Source: Symsagittifera roscoffensis (lineage: Eukaryota > Xenacoelomorpha > Acoela > Convolutidae). From it: 60,000 nt of DNA. This document shows, piece by piece, positions 21,065-30,161 of this stretch (the stretch's first letter is position 1; every line of letters begins with the position of its first letter). Below the pieces are notes generated by a model. The model was given only the letters and a program-made list of their open reading frames with translations. It ran no database searches and was not told the DNA's origin. The stretch spans positions 70,887,573 through 70,947,572 of the forward strand of contig NC_087065.1 in NCBI RefSeq assembly GCF_963678635.1, given 5' to 3'. Position numbers and translations under genes: made by a program.

Positions 21065-24000
21065 TTACTTTTGAAATTCTACTTTCTTTAAAATTTTAGA
21101 TTGGGGGATGAATATTTTATAGTTTTTACGTGGTTGATTTCGGAGTCTTGTTGTTTTTCTATTTTCTGATTTGTCAATTTGTTCTTGGGGTATTATTTGT
21201 TCGGTCATTTTTCTATTTTTTCTTTGTTTTGGAGATTCTTTATGGTTTTGTGTATTGTTTTTGGTGGCGGTTGGTTTTGTGTTTTGATTTTCGGTGGGGT
21301 TATCATTTTGTTCTGTGTTTTTCAGATGTGGTTCATTTTGAATGATTTTTAATCCTGTGAAAGAATATAATTGAGTTAATTCGCGGAGTGCGTATTCTTT
21401 TGGGTAATAAGGTAATAGGTTGTTTCGATGTTGAACGATTTCTTTTTTGTTTGAGTCGGTAATTTTATATGTGACATCAGTGGGTTTTGCAATTATTTGG
21501 TATGGTCCTTTTCGAAGGGGTTGTAATTTTTTAGAAATTCCTTTTTGAGTATTAAAATTAGGTATTAAAACAAATGTTCCAATTTTTAATTCGGAGGCTG
21601 GTGTAAAACGTGAATTGATTTGTTCATTAATGTTTTGTCTTTGTAATAACTTTTTTGTTATTTTTTGATAAATTTCATTGTGTTTTTTATCTCTATTTAG
21701 AATCCATTCGGTGTGTGTACCGGAGGCTAGTTTGAGAATTTGTGGGTGATGAAAATGATCTTCATCGTGTGTATGTAAAGGTAGGTTATAACAAATTGAA
21801 TCTTTATTTGGTTGACAATAACCTTGTGCGTTTTTATGAGAATTTGCTGTAAACATTATTGGTTTGCGTGGCTTTTGGTTAAAAACCATTTCGTATGGTG
21901 ACATTCCTAAAGTTGTCGTTATTTGTGAATTATATGCTAAGGGAAATAATTTTACATCTGCTGACCATTCGGTATATTTTGTATCATTTCCGTTGATGAT
22001 ACATCTAAGATATTCTTGTAATGAACGGTTCATACCTTCGACTAAGCCGTTTGTCCAAGGTGCATGAGATGTACGTGGTTTGTGTTTAATGTTATATAAA
22101 TGACATAGTGTGATAATTTCATTATTTATGAATTCTGTACCGTTATCTGTAACTAAAATTTCTGGTAGTCCGAATTTTGCTATCCAGTGTTCATAGAGTG
22201 TTGTGTAAGCGTAATAAGCGTTACAATGTGGTACTGGGTTAATTGCTACATAATGTGTAAATGCGTCAACAATTACCATAATGTAGGAGTTTCCTTCTGA
22301 TGAGGGTGAAATTGGTCCTTTAGTATCAAATGAGATACGATGATTAAAGTACAAACTTTGTCCTTTAAAATCTTGTTTTTGTGCTATTTGTTTTTGATTT
22401 GGGTAAGGTTTATTTAGTTGACATACTATACAATCATTGCATAGTACTTTTATCCAAATTGGTGCATTTGGGAAATAAAAATTTTGTATAAAATTTGAAT
22501 ATGTTTTTTCTGATCCAGAGTGTCCTTTAATATTTTGTGTATGTGAAATATTAAAAGCTATAAGAATCATACTTAAAGGGAGACATGGAACTGTAGATTC
22601 ATTCAGGTTATACTCTAAAAGGTCTGTATTTTCGTTAATTGTTGTGTTGTTAAATTTGCGAAAGTATCGGAGGAGTGTTTTGTTTCCTAGAATGGTTGAA
22701 TCTGCTTTGATAGGTTTAGTTTTATATTTGTGCCATGATTTCAGTTGTCGAATTACTGGGTCAAGGTTTTGATATTGTTTCAGTGTTGAAATTGTAATTA
22801 TTTCTGTTGGGGGGAGAAAAATGTTTTCGATTTCTAATTTAGATAAGGGTATTGTATCAAGTGGGTCGTGAAGGTCAAAAACTTGATTTATTGTGTATTT
22901 TGAATCATTTGTTTGTGGTCCTGATAAATTTATTTTATCAGTTAAATCTTCTTTTTCAATTAGTGGAAAATGGTCTTTCTTAGGCAGGTGTTGTTTTGTT
23001 CGTTTTTGTTGGGTGTTGTTTTTTATCCATTGAGAATATGGGATTGGTTTGAAAGTTGATGTTCCAAGTAAGTCAACTTCATAATGATTATTTTGACAAT
23101 CTAAATAAAGTGGGAAATGTTGTAAATTATTTATTTGTGATTGTTCAATATCAGTTTTTACTGCATATTTGCATTCCAATCGGGGTGATGTTTCGTTTTC
23201 TGCAAGGTAGAATTTTATGTTTTTGGGTATTTCAACTGTTGTTTTTCGTGTAAGTAATTCAGGTGGTGTATTTCGACTTAAGGTGTCTGGTAATGCAAGA
23301 TTTTTTCCTGCAGTCCAAACTATATGTAAGTTTGGAAGTTTCATTAGAATTAGTTGAAATCTGTAAACTCGGTGGTTTGGGTTAGATTTTTGTGTAAAGA
23401 GAAAGATGATTGGTTTATGGTCTGTGAATAGAACTGTTGGATGTTTTGATCCAAGTATCAGAAATTCATATTCTGTCAGTGTATATATTATGGCTGTACA
23501 TTCTCTCATTAGAGTTGAGAGTCGTAGCTCTGCTTGAGTGAATAATCGAGAATTTGCTGATATGAGGTTCATTTTATTTGTACCATTATGTGATTGTAAT
23601 AGTGCTGCACCGATGCCAAAGTTCGAAGCATCGCACATTGCATAAAATGGTTGATTTGAATCTGGAATTGTGTTTGAAATTTGTTCAGTTAAAAGTTTCT
23701 TTACTTCTTCAAATCGTGTTTGATGTTCTGTGTTCCATTCAAAATTATTTTGTTGTCTAAGGATGTTATAAAATGGTCGTAGATATAATTGCATTTTATA
23801 AACATATTTACTTAAAAAGTTTAACATTCCAAGAAATTCTTGGATTTTCTTTTTATTTGTTGGTGGTTGAAGTTTTTGAATAGCGTCAATGCGTGATTTC
23901 AATGGAGTGATTGTTTTTCTTTCTATATTATGTCCTAAGAATTTAACTCTTGTCAAAGTACAAGCTCTTATCGGGTAGAATTTTGAAAAGAATGGTGGTT

Positions 24001-27000
24001 GTTTATTTAATCTTTGAAAAAATGTTAAGGATGTTTCTTTTGTTTTTGTATATTTATCTTTGATTAATATTTTACTATTTAGTATGTTAATTGTTGGTAT
24101 ATACTTCGAAATAAATGGTATTCCAATGATATTATATTTAATGTCAGTGATATGGAATATTTGTTTAAATGGCTTATTTAAAATTTTGCTTTGTTCCATT
24201 GTTCTGGTGGGGAGGAGAAATAATTGGATTTTTCCGTAGTTTATCAATGTTGATCCTTGTGCTGTTGCTAACTTACTGGAGGTTTCAAGAGGTGTTAGCT
24301 TTGGGTGTAAAGTTTTTATTTCATTCCATGTGGGGATGTTTATTATGTTTGATTCTGCTCCTGAATCAATTAAAAAATCTATTTCAAGGTCTGGTGGTTG
24401 AAATTCTTTATTTCTTGGGCTTTCTAAGAGAAATGGTATTGTCCAAATTTTTTCTTTGGGTTGTTCTTTTTGTATATTTTGATAAATGTGGTTTGTATTC
24501 AAGCATTTTGTTTTGGTATTTTTATTGGTTTGATCTGTAGTGTTAATCTCGTTTGTTTCTTGCGTCGTTGGTGTGGAATTTATTGGTGTAGTGTAATAAT
24601 TTTGAAGAAATTCTGATTGATTTTCATATATGTGTGATGGAAAGGGTTGTTCATATATGACAGATTCATAGTCATTTTCGACTTTTATCATATTGATAGA
24701 AAGAGTGTTTTCAGTATCACTTTCTGAATCTGATGATGTACAGTTTATTTGATTGAGTTGTAACGTATCAGTTACTGTGTCATCAATACCTGGAGGATCT
24801 GATGTTGTTTCTGGATTAGATTGTACTTGATTGATTTGTCTTTGATGTTTAGGTGTACTACTTCTGTGGCGATTATTAGAATTATTATAGTTATTATTAT
24901 TCCGGTGTGGTGATTGGGAATAATTTCTATAACGATTATTATAACTTGAGTGTCTATTTTGTGAATTATTTCGCGATCTGTTTTGGTAATTATTGTTTGG
25001 TCTGTTATAGTTCGATCTATTATATGAGTTATTCCTTGATCGATTGTTCGGGTAATTCTGGTTTCGGTTGTTTGAATAACTTCTATTCCGATTATAGGAG
25101 TAGTTTCTATTCCTATTGTATGATGAACTTCGTGATTGGTTGTTTGGATAGTAGTTATTTCTTGATTGGGAATTAGATCTAGAAACAAATCGTTGTGTAT
25201 TTGAATTTGATCTGGAGTAGTTATTACGACTATTTGGTCTATTGTAGTGATTTTGTGATGAATTATTCGTGTTTCTTCGTTCTGGTGATCTTCCTCTATA
25301 ACTTGAGTTATATGGTGATTGATTTCTTGTATAATTTGTGTTGTTCGGGAGTGGTTTTCCTGAACTGTTGTTGCTGTGGACTGTTTTGTTCGGTAGATTT
25401 TGATCTTTTTTCATGTATTGATAGAATGATTTATTTGGTTCTTTATATTTTTGAGGTTTATTTTGATTGTCTTGCTGTTTTTGTCTACATTCGGAAATAC
25501 TATGTCCGTATCGTCGGCAATAATTACACCATTTTTTGAAAGATGGTTTGCCTTTAAAGTTTGGGTTCTTTTCGTAGATATTGAGTATTTCAGTGATTTT
25601 TTCAACGAGGTCTGTCTCTGATTCCTGTATATTATTAATATTAGTGGGAGTCGTTTCAATTCTGTTAACGTATTGTAATTTCAGATTTTCCGTTTCTTCT
25701 AGTTTCATCGTGATTTCTGCTTGTTCTAATTTGTCTACTAGTTTTCGAAAATCTAAATCGGGTTCTCGAATTGAAGAAGGATGGGATGCTCTCTTTTTTA
25801 TTGCTATTTTCCTTAATTGTGGTGTTAAGGTCATCATTAAGATTTCTGTCATCTTTGTGTTTTTATAGTCATGTGTATTTAATGAATATGCTTTTCGAAC
25901 TAGTGTTTCGATTCGTACTGCTATTTGCTTGATGGTTTCGTTTGGTAATCTGCGAATTTCATTACATAAAACTCTTTGTTGTTGTTTGTTTCTTTCGGAG
26001 TCAAACATTTTTGAAAATTCCTGTGTAAACCTTTTCCAGTTTGATTTTATTTCTAGAGGTAGTACTGAAAACCATTTTTGGGCTGCGCCATCTAAGGTTG
26101 TTTGTATTAACGCTGTGCGTCGATGTATCCAGTTTTGATGTAGTGGCGTATTTATTGGTTCAGGTCCAATATTTAAAATCAGGTTTGCTGTTACTGCATT
26201 TAAATAATCTTCTACAGAGTATTCAGGGTCTGTTCCTGTGAAAACCATTAAAGGTTTGTTTGATGTTATTGATGATCCACCCATAAGGTATGGATTCATT
26301 GTCATTTGTAATGATTCTGCTGCATTTGGCATTTGAGAAAAATTTGAAAGTTGGTTTCTTGTTATTTCATGTTGCTGGAGATAATATGGGAGTGGTATTT
26401 CATTTTGCATTTGTGATGCTTGATACGAGTGTGCAGTCATTGGATTTTGTTGTTGAATTGGTTGAAAAGATTGTGTATTAATTAGATTTTGTTGCTGAAT
26501 TGGTTGTTGATGTTGTGCATCTATTGGTTGTGGAGAAAAATTTCTATGATTTGTACGTGTTTTCTGTATTCCTTGTCTACGATATTCTTGAGTATTTGGT
26601 GCAAATATATCTGGTTGTAAGAAATCATCATCTGAGGATAAATAATCCATTTGATAAGATGTCTGTTTTTTATTTTTATTTTGTTGAAAAAATGGGTAAT
26701 TTTCACTGTGATCCTGTGGAGGATTTGTTTGGAAATTTATTGAATTAGGTTGGGTTATTGGGTTATCCCAATTTCGAGATCTTGTATATTGGTTAAAATT
26801 TCTTTGTGGTTGATTATATGTTTTTGATGGATGTGTATAATTATAATTATGGTCTGCAAAGTTGTTTCTAGTGAATGTTTTGCGTGTTTTTGATGGTATT
26901 GTCATGGGTCTGTATGTTTGGTAATCCATATGTGAATATTTAGGGGCAACCGAAGGTTTAACGGTTGATTGTAAGGTTACCTGTGTTTGTGAAGGATTTG

Positions 27001-28051
27001 TATTTCTTGGTGTTGTTAAATTTGGGCGTATTGGTGAAATACTTTGTTGTGTAGTTGTTGTGTGTACAATTTCTTCTTTTATGAAGTGTGATGGTGTCTG
27101 GATATCTTGTTGAGTAAGATTCCTAGTTCCATTGAGGTTTTCATTGTGTATAACTGTAGAGTTTAAACTATTATTTTGTGTATCTGGTAAAAATGTATTA
27201 TAGTTTAATGGTGTTGCATCAATTGTTAATGGTATTACTCTTACATAATCTCTTATGTAAGATATTGTACCTATTGCTTGACTTGAGATTGATTGTGGAA
27301 AGCTTATAAATGCGGGATGAGACCATTCGGGGTCCCAAACGTAATCTGATTGTTCTGTGATAGCGGTATCATCGTTCGAGTTTTGGGGTCTAAAATTTTT
27401 TCTTGCTTGTGCAATTAAATCAATATTGTGTGTGAAATAATCTATTATGAACCATGCCAAAATTTTTTGTAGATCGTGTTTTGTATGTTGTGAAACGTCG
27501 TCTTTCGTGAAATTTTCTTTAATGATGTTTAAATAACTAGAGAGTAGTGTGATTTCATGTCGTACTCTTAAATGTTTAGATGTTTCTGTCGGTGAGACAT
27601 TTGTTATTGGGATTTCGTTTTCTAATATCGAAATATAACTATATATTATTGCGAAAACTTCATTGGTGAATATGGAGTTTGCTCTTTGTGAGTTATGATA
27701 TTGGATGCTTTTTATATATTCTGAAAAAACTTTTGAAAATTCTAAATCAAGGTCGTCTGTTTGAATTGTATATTTTCTATTATTATGGTTTGGTGAGGTA
27801 AATTCTATGGAGTAGATTCCATACTGTTGTGTTATGTTGCATATATCTTTTAAGTAGTGGTCTATGATTTGTCTTTTGATTTTTACATCTGGGAACTCTG
27901 TTTTACATGGACTGATTCCGGGTTCAAATAAATTTACGAGTAAATTTTGACAAAATATGTGTTGTCCTCTATCAGTATCTGCGTCTACTATAAAAGGAAA
28001 GATTTCATCATCATCTGGAGTTTCTTCACCTGGAGTGTGCGTTGAGCTCAT
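21065..28051 (-). CDS. gag-pol: Fused Gag-Pol polyprotein, 2328 aa, lacking the RT fingers/palm
   Basis: One uninterrupted frame. Residues 1 to about 600 are a long N-terminal region rich in Asn and Gln. A capsid-like segment lies at about 620-790 (AAQKWFSVLP, LCNEIRRLPNETIKQ). A CCHC knuckle is near 838-852 (CNYCRRYGHSISEC), followed by an Arg/Asn/Ser-rich tract to about 1010. The aspartic protease motif DSGAE is near 1227. RT should follow, but the frame passes from PPFFSKFYPI directly to VKFLGH, the start of the thumb, at residue about 1362. RNase H has CDASNFGIGAALL, the glutamate region RECTAII, TDHKPI and LPDTLSR. Integrase has an HH-CC finger (ending CNDCIVCQ), a catalytic DD35E (FDTKG, TDNGTEF, LVEGMNRS) and a GPY/F-type module (RKGPYQI). 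No chromodomain was seen. The first 26 nt overlap the upstream basic ORF. Confidence 0.92.
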   Translation of the reverse strand: MSSTHTPGEETPDDDEIFPFIVDADTDRGQHIFCQNLLVNLFEPGISPCKTEFPDVKIKRQIIDHYLKDICNITQQYGIYSIEFTSPNHNNRKYTIQTDDLDLEFSKVFSEYIKSIQYHNSQRANSIFTNEVFAIIYSYISILENEIPITNVSPTETSKHLRVRHEITLLSSYLNIIKENFTKDDVSQHTKHDLQKILAWFIIDYFTHNIDLIAQARKNFRPQNSNDDTAITEQSDYVWDPEWSHPAFISFPQSISSQAIGTISYIRDYVRVIPLTIDATPLNYNTFLPDTQNNSLNSTVIHNENLNGTRNLTQQDIQTPSHFIKEEIVHTTTTQQSISPIRPNLTTPRNTNPSQTQVTLQSTVKPSVAPKYSHMDYQTYRPMTIPSKTRKTFTRNNFADHNYNYTHPSKTYNQPQRNFNQYTRSRNWDNPITQPNSINFQTNPPQDHSENYPFFQQNKNKKQTSYQMDYLSSDDDFLQPDIFAPNTQEYRRQGIQKTRTNHRNFSPQPIDAQHQQPIQQQNLINTQSFQPIQQQNPMTAHSYQASQMQNEIPLPYYLQQHEITRNQLSNFSQMPNAAESLQMTMNPYLMGGSSITSNKPLMVFTGTDPEYSVEDYLNAVTANLILNIGPEPINTPLHQNWIHRRTALIQTTLDGAAQKWFSVLPLEIKSNWKRFTQEFSKMFDSERNKQQQRVLCNEIRRLPNETIKQIAVRIETLVRKAYSLNTHDYKNTKMTEILMMTLTPQLRKIAIKKRASHPSSIREPDLDFRKLVDKLEQAEITMKLEETENLKLQYVNRIETTPTNINNIQESETDLVEKITEILNIYEKNPNFKGKPSFKKWCNYCRRYGHSISECRQKQQDNQNKPQKYKEPNKSFYQYMKKDQNLPNKTVHSNNSSGKPLPNNTNYTRNQSPYNSSYRGRSPERRNTNNSSQNHYNRPNSRNNYSRSNSNTQRFVSRSNSQSRNNYYPNNQSRSSSYNRNRNYSYNRNRSYSNNRNQNYPNNRSRNNSYNRSNYNRPNNNYQNRSRNNSQNRHSSYNNRYRNYSQSPHRNNNNYNNSNNRHRSSTPKHQRQINQVQSNPETTSDPPGIDDTVTDTLQLNQINCTSSDSESDTENTLSINMIKVENDYESVIYEQPFPSHIYENQSEFLQNYYTTPINSTPTTQETNEINTTDQTNKNTKTKCLNTNHIYQNIQKEQPKEKIWTIPFLLESPRNKEFQPPDLEIDFLIDSGAESNIINIPTWNEIKTLHPKLTPLETSSKLATAQGSTLINYGKIQLFLLPTRTMEQSKILNKPFKQIFHITDIKYNIIGIPFISKYIPTINILNSKILIKDKYTKTKETSLTFFQRLNKQPPFFSKFYPIRACTLTRVKFLGHNIERKTITPLKSRIDAIQKLQPPTNKKKIQEFLGMLNFLSKYVYKMQLYLRPFYNILRQQNNFEWNTEHQTRFEEVKKLLTEQISNTIPDSNQPFYAMCDASNFGIGAALLQSHNGTNKMNLISANSRLFTQAELRLSTLMRECTAIIYTLTEYEFLILGSKHPTVLFTDHKPIIFLFTQKSNPNHRVYRFQLILMKLPNLHIVWTAGKNLALPDTLSRNTPPELLTRKTTVEIPKNIKFYLAENETSPRLECKYAVKTDIEQSQINNLQHFPLYLDCQNNHYEVDLLGTSTFKPIPYSQWIKNNTQQKRTKQHLPKKDHFPLIEKEDLTDKINLSGPQTNDSKYTINQVFDLHDPLDTIPLSKLEIENIFLPPTEIITISTLKQYQNLDPVIRQLKSWHKYKTKPIKADSTILGNKTLLRYFRKFNNTTINENTDLLEYNLNESTVPCLPLSMILIAFNISHTQNIKGHSGSEKTYSNFIQNFYFPNAPIWIKVLCNDCIVCQLNKPYPNQKQIAQKQDFKGQSLYFNHRISFDTKGPISPSSEGNSYIMVIVDAFTHYVAINPVPHCNAYYAYTTLYEHWIAKFGLPEILVTDNGTEFINNEIITLCHLYNIKHKPRTSHAPWTNGLVEGMNRSLQEYLRCIINGNDTKYTEWSADVKLFPLAYNSQITTTLGMSPYEMVFNQKPRKPIMFTANSHKNAQGYCQPNKDSICYNLPLHTHDEDHFHHPQILKLASGTHTEWILNRDKKHNEIYQKITKKLLQRQNINEQINSRFTPASELKIGTFVLIPNFNTQKGISKKLQPLRKGPYQIIAKPTDVTYKITDSNKKEIVQHRNNLLPYYPKEYALRELTQLYSFTGLKIIQNEPHLKNTEQNDNPTENQNTKPTATKNNTQNHKESPKQRKNRKMTEQIIPQEQIDKSENRKTTRLRNQPRKNYKIFIPQSKILKKVEFQK

Positions 28052-28493
28052 TTTTTCGTTCGATGACTGTTAATATATAATTATTAATGTGTCGAATTGG
28101 TTGATTCCAATTGTATAAATGTACTGGTTTGTGTTTGTACTGCTTTTTTATTCTTCTTTTTCCTCTTTGTGATGAATTTGAAGTTGTTTCTGAGTCAGAG
28201 AAATATAATTGATCGTGAATTGGGCAATTTTTATCTATTGATTCTTTTAGTTTGTAAAGTTCGTCTAAACTGTTGGTTTCTGATTCTGAAAATGCGTTTC
28301 GATTTTTTGAAAATCTTTTTCGTGTTATTTGTCTTTGTTTAGTTATTATTTTTCTCTTTAGTGTTTGTCGTTTTGTTCGAATGTATCCAACTGTTTGTGT
28401 ATGAGGTGTGATTACAAGGTCGTATTTTTTGTTATCTATTTCACAATTGTGTAAAACGATTGTTTGTTTATTTCCTAGGTTTTTAAATGACAT
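28026..28493 (-). CDS. Basic 155-aa ORF preceding gag
   Basis: This intact ORF is the first long one after the leader and overlaps the gag start by 26 nt in another frame. It is strongly basic, with RTKRQTLKRKI, RKRFSKNR and GKRRIKKQYKHK clusters, separated by an acidic Ser-rich middle. That composition fits a nucleic-acid-binding or nuclear protein. I do not recognise a family, and a regulatory role like those of small basic retroviral proteins is only an analogy. If ribosomes reach gag by scanning past or reinitiating after this ORF, it would also limit Gag output. A candidate splice donor lies 180 nt upstream (28680). Confidence 0.6.
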   Translation of the reverse strand: MSFKNLGNKQTIVLHNCEIDNKKYDLVITPHTQTVGYIRTKRQTLKRKIITKQRQITRKRFSKNRNAFSESETNSLDELYKLKESIDKNCPIHDQLYFSDSETTSNSSQRGKRRIKKQYKHKPVHLYNWNQPIRHINNYILTVIERKNELNAHSR

Positions 28494-29426
28494 AAGGTTT
28501 AGAATGACGGATGCAAAGGGTTGTTAAATGGTTTCTATTTTCTTAAACTGTTAGTTCTTACGATTTTTTGGTTAGCTTAACCTGGGTCTATTTGTTCAGG
28601 GTTGGAGAGAAAAGTATATCGATTCCGAAGAATGATTTTTTACTTTCTCGTGGCTAGTATAAGTTAAGGTGTTAACTTACTTAATCTTACTTAGGGGTAG
28701 TGATTGTGTTCAAGGGTTGGAGAATAGTAAATCGATCCACAAGGTTCAGGTATAATTAGAACGCGAGTAGTTCGTTAGATACTATTTTAAACTTACTAAG
28801 TCTAAGATTTATCCTGGGTCTGGTAAGAGGGGGGGTCAAGTGAAGGATGAATAACCGAAGTTCTTCACTATTTATCCTAATTTGAATGATTAGTTTTGTT
28901 TAAAAATTTCTATTAGTCTTAGGTCTTTAGAAAGGGTTGGGTAGTGAATCGACGTTTGAGGTCGTTAGACACTAATTAAGTGGGTGGGGGAGAACAAAGT
29001 TGTTCTGTTTGATCCAAGGATAAGCCTTGATGATCAAATTTGAAATTTAATTAAGTAGAAAATGATTTAAGATCCAAGGATAAGCCTTGATGATCTGGTT
29101 TTTAAACTTAAGTGAATTTAAGTTTTAATAAATTTTTAAATGTGTGTAAAGGAAAGATTTAGTGTTTTGATGATATTAGTGGGTTTATGATTGCTGTTAT
29201 GTTTTAGGTGATGGAGCTGGAACAACAGGATGATTTATGATTACTAACCATTTATTGTCATGCTACTAATTTTTATTTTTATTTTTCAATAAATATTTTT
29301 CAAACATATTTTGTATATTACTGCAGAATTTTAGGAAAACGATCTTAGATCTTTTTATCAATCGTTATTGTATATTAATAATTTTGTTTAGCGCCTGAAA
29401 TGATTTTGAACATTGACTTCAAAATT

Positions 29427-29660
29427 TTATGTTTGCAAATGAAAATCTAAATTCATTGCAAGTAGTATTCGAAATATAAAAGTTTGTTCTGGCTTTTGCC
29501 GAACTATCATATAGCTATATGGCAAGTTTCTACTTTGTCGTATGTCGTCTCTGGTTCGAGGTCTTCTTCCAATTCTGGGTAGTTCTGTTATGGTTCGGAA
29601 TATTGGCTCTGATCTATTGAGTCGTAGAGACATTTCGATTAAATTATTGTCGTATAACAT
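29427..29660 (-). CDS. Possible 77-aa upstream ORF in the leader
   Basis: This is the first ATG-initiated ORF of any length after the 5' LTR, starting 88 nt beyond it. The peptide is Arg-rich in the middle (PRIGRRPRTRDDIRQSR). No family is recognised. It may be chance, or it may supply a leader exon ATG to spliced RNAs; the sequence cannot decide. Confidence 0.25.
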   Translation of the reverse strand: MLYDNNLIEMSLRLNRSEPIFRTITELPRIGRRPRTRDDIRQSRNLPYSYMIVRQKPEQTFIFRILLAMNLDFHLQT

Positions 29661-29734
29661 TTTGTAAATGTTTTTGTCTAATTTCTAATCTATTTTGGTT
29701 AATTCTAAGCTATTAAGGTCTTGTTCGAGACTTA

Positions 29735-29745
29735 TGGTCGCACCA
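29735..29745 (-). promoter_or_regulatory. Candidate tRNA primer-binding site
   Basis: Two bases downstream of the 5' LTR the minus strand reads TGGTGCGACCA. TGG is the expected complement of a tRNA CCA end. I could not assign the tRNA with certainty. Confidence 0.5.
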
Positions 29746-29747
29746 GA

Positions 29748-30157
29748 TGAGTTAGGACCGTGTTGGTTAACTCATAGAGTAATTTCGGATAGGGTACACC
29801 GTCTGCTCGTCACGCTATCTTATTTTCGGCCGGATAGATTCGTGCAACTTCTTAGTCTAATACCGATCCTAATCTTACTCTTATACTATCTAGTCTCAGG
29901 TTGTTTAACTAGTCTCTGCTAGGCTCAATAGATCTAGGGTATACTGGTTTATTGCGGCTGCTGAAGTGCTCGGGAGAGTCCAACTAATTTCTAAGTTAAA
30001 TTCAAATCTCTCTGGTGCTGAAATTACAAGTAACTTCAGCACTTACAAATAAGTGGGTTGTTAGTTAGATGGATCGTGATTGGTTAATATTAAATACTTT
30101 ACATTGGTAAAACATTTAATTTATCCAATCATAAAATATAGTTTAGATCAGGTTCCA
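29748..30157 (-). repeat. 5' LTR of the 17.7-kb element
   Basis: 410 bp, matching the LTR at 12480-12889 with no difference found by eye. It is followed by the AAAG target duplication at 30158-30161. It should drive minus-strand transcription of the element. AATAAA is at 29948-29953 (minus). Confidence 0.95.
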
Positions 30158-30161
30158 AAAG

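Larger units (their letters stand above)
28494..29747 (-). other. 5' leader of the 17.7-kb element with internal repeats
   Basis: About 1.25 kb between the 5' LTR and the first long ORF. It holds a 25-bp exact direct repeat (29011-29035 and 29071-29095). A GGGTTGG-centred motif, in two cases followed by ATCGA, recurs near 28600, 28713 and 28933. A GTAAGT splice donor lies at 28680-28675. A 77-codon ORF at 29660-29427 may be only an upstream ORF. The region could hold packaging or dimerisation signals. Confidence 0.6.
12480..30157 (-). mobile_element. Complete 17.7-kb env-bearing Ty3/gypsy-type LTR retroelement
   Basis: The element is bounded by 410-bp LTRs (12480-12889 and 29748-30157) with 5'-TG...CA-3' ends and an AAAG duplication. 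All major ORFs run on the minus strand. In element order they are: leader 29747-28494, basic ORF 28493-28026, gag-pol 28051-21065, a gap, a small membrane protein 20239-20051, an ATG-less frame 20042-18909, an envelope-like ORF 18921-16303, ORF 16306-14507, and a 1.6-kb 3' region. The domain order PR-(RT)-RH-IN places it with Ty3/gypsy. It is far longer than the usual 5-9 kb for the group. The LTRs show no difference by eye, so the insertion is recent, although the RT core is missing. Confidence 0.93.

Noticed and set aside
24169-24540. Plus-strand ORFs across gag-pol (for example 123 aa here, 114 aa at 25195)
   Set aside because: They are antisense shadows of the gag-pol frame. The hydrophobic Phe/Leu/Tyr-rich composition comes from complementing AT-rich codons.
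24772-25188. 138-aa minus ORF rich in Ile and Thr
   Set aside because: It is an out-of-frame reading of the Asn/Arg/Ser-rich tract after the CCHC knuckle in gag-pol.
21065-28051. Chromodomain at the integrase C-terminus
   Set aside because: The region after the GPY/F-type module is basic and low-complexity, without the aromatic cage pattern.
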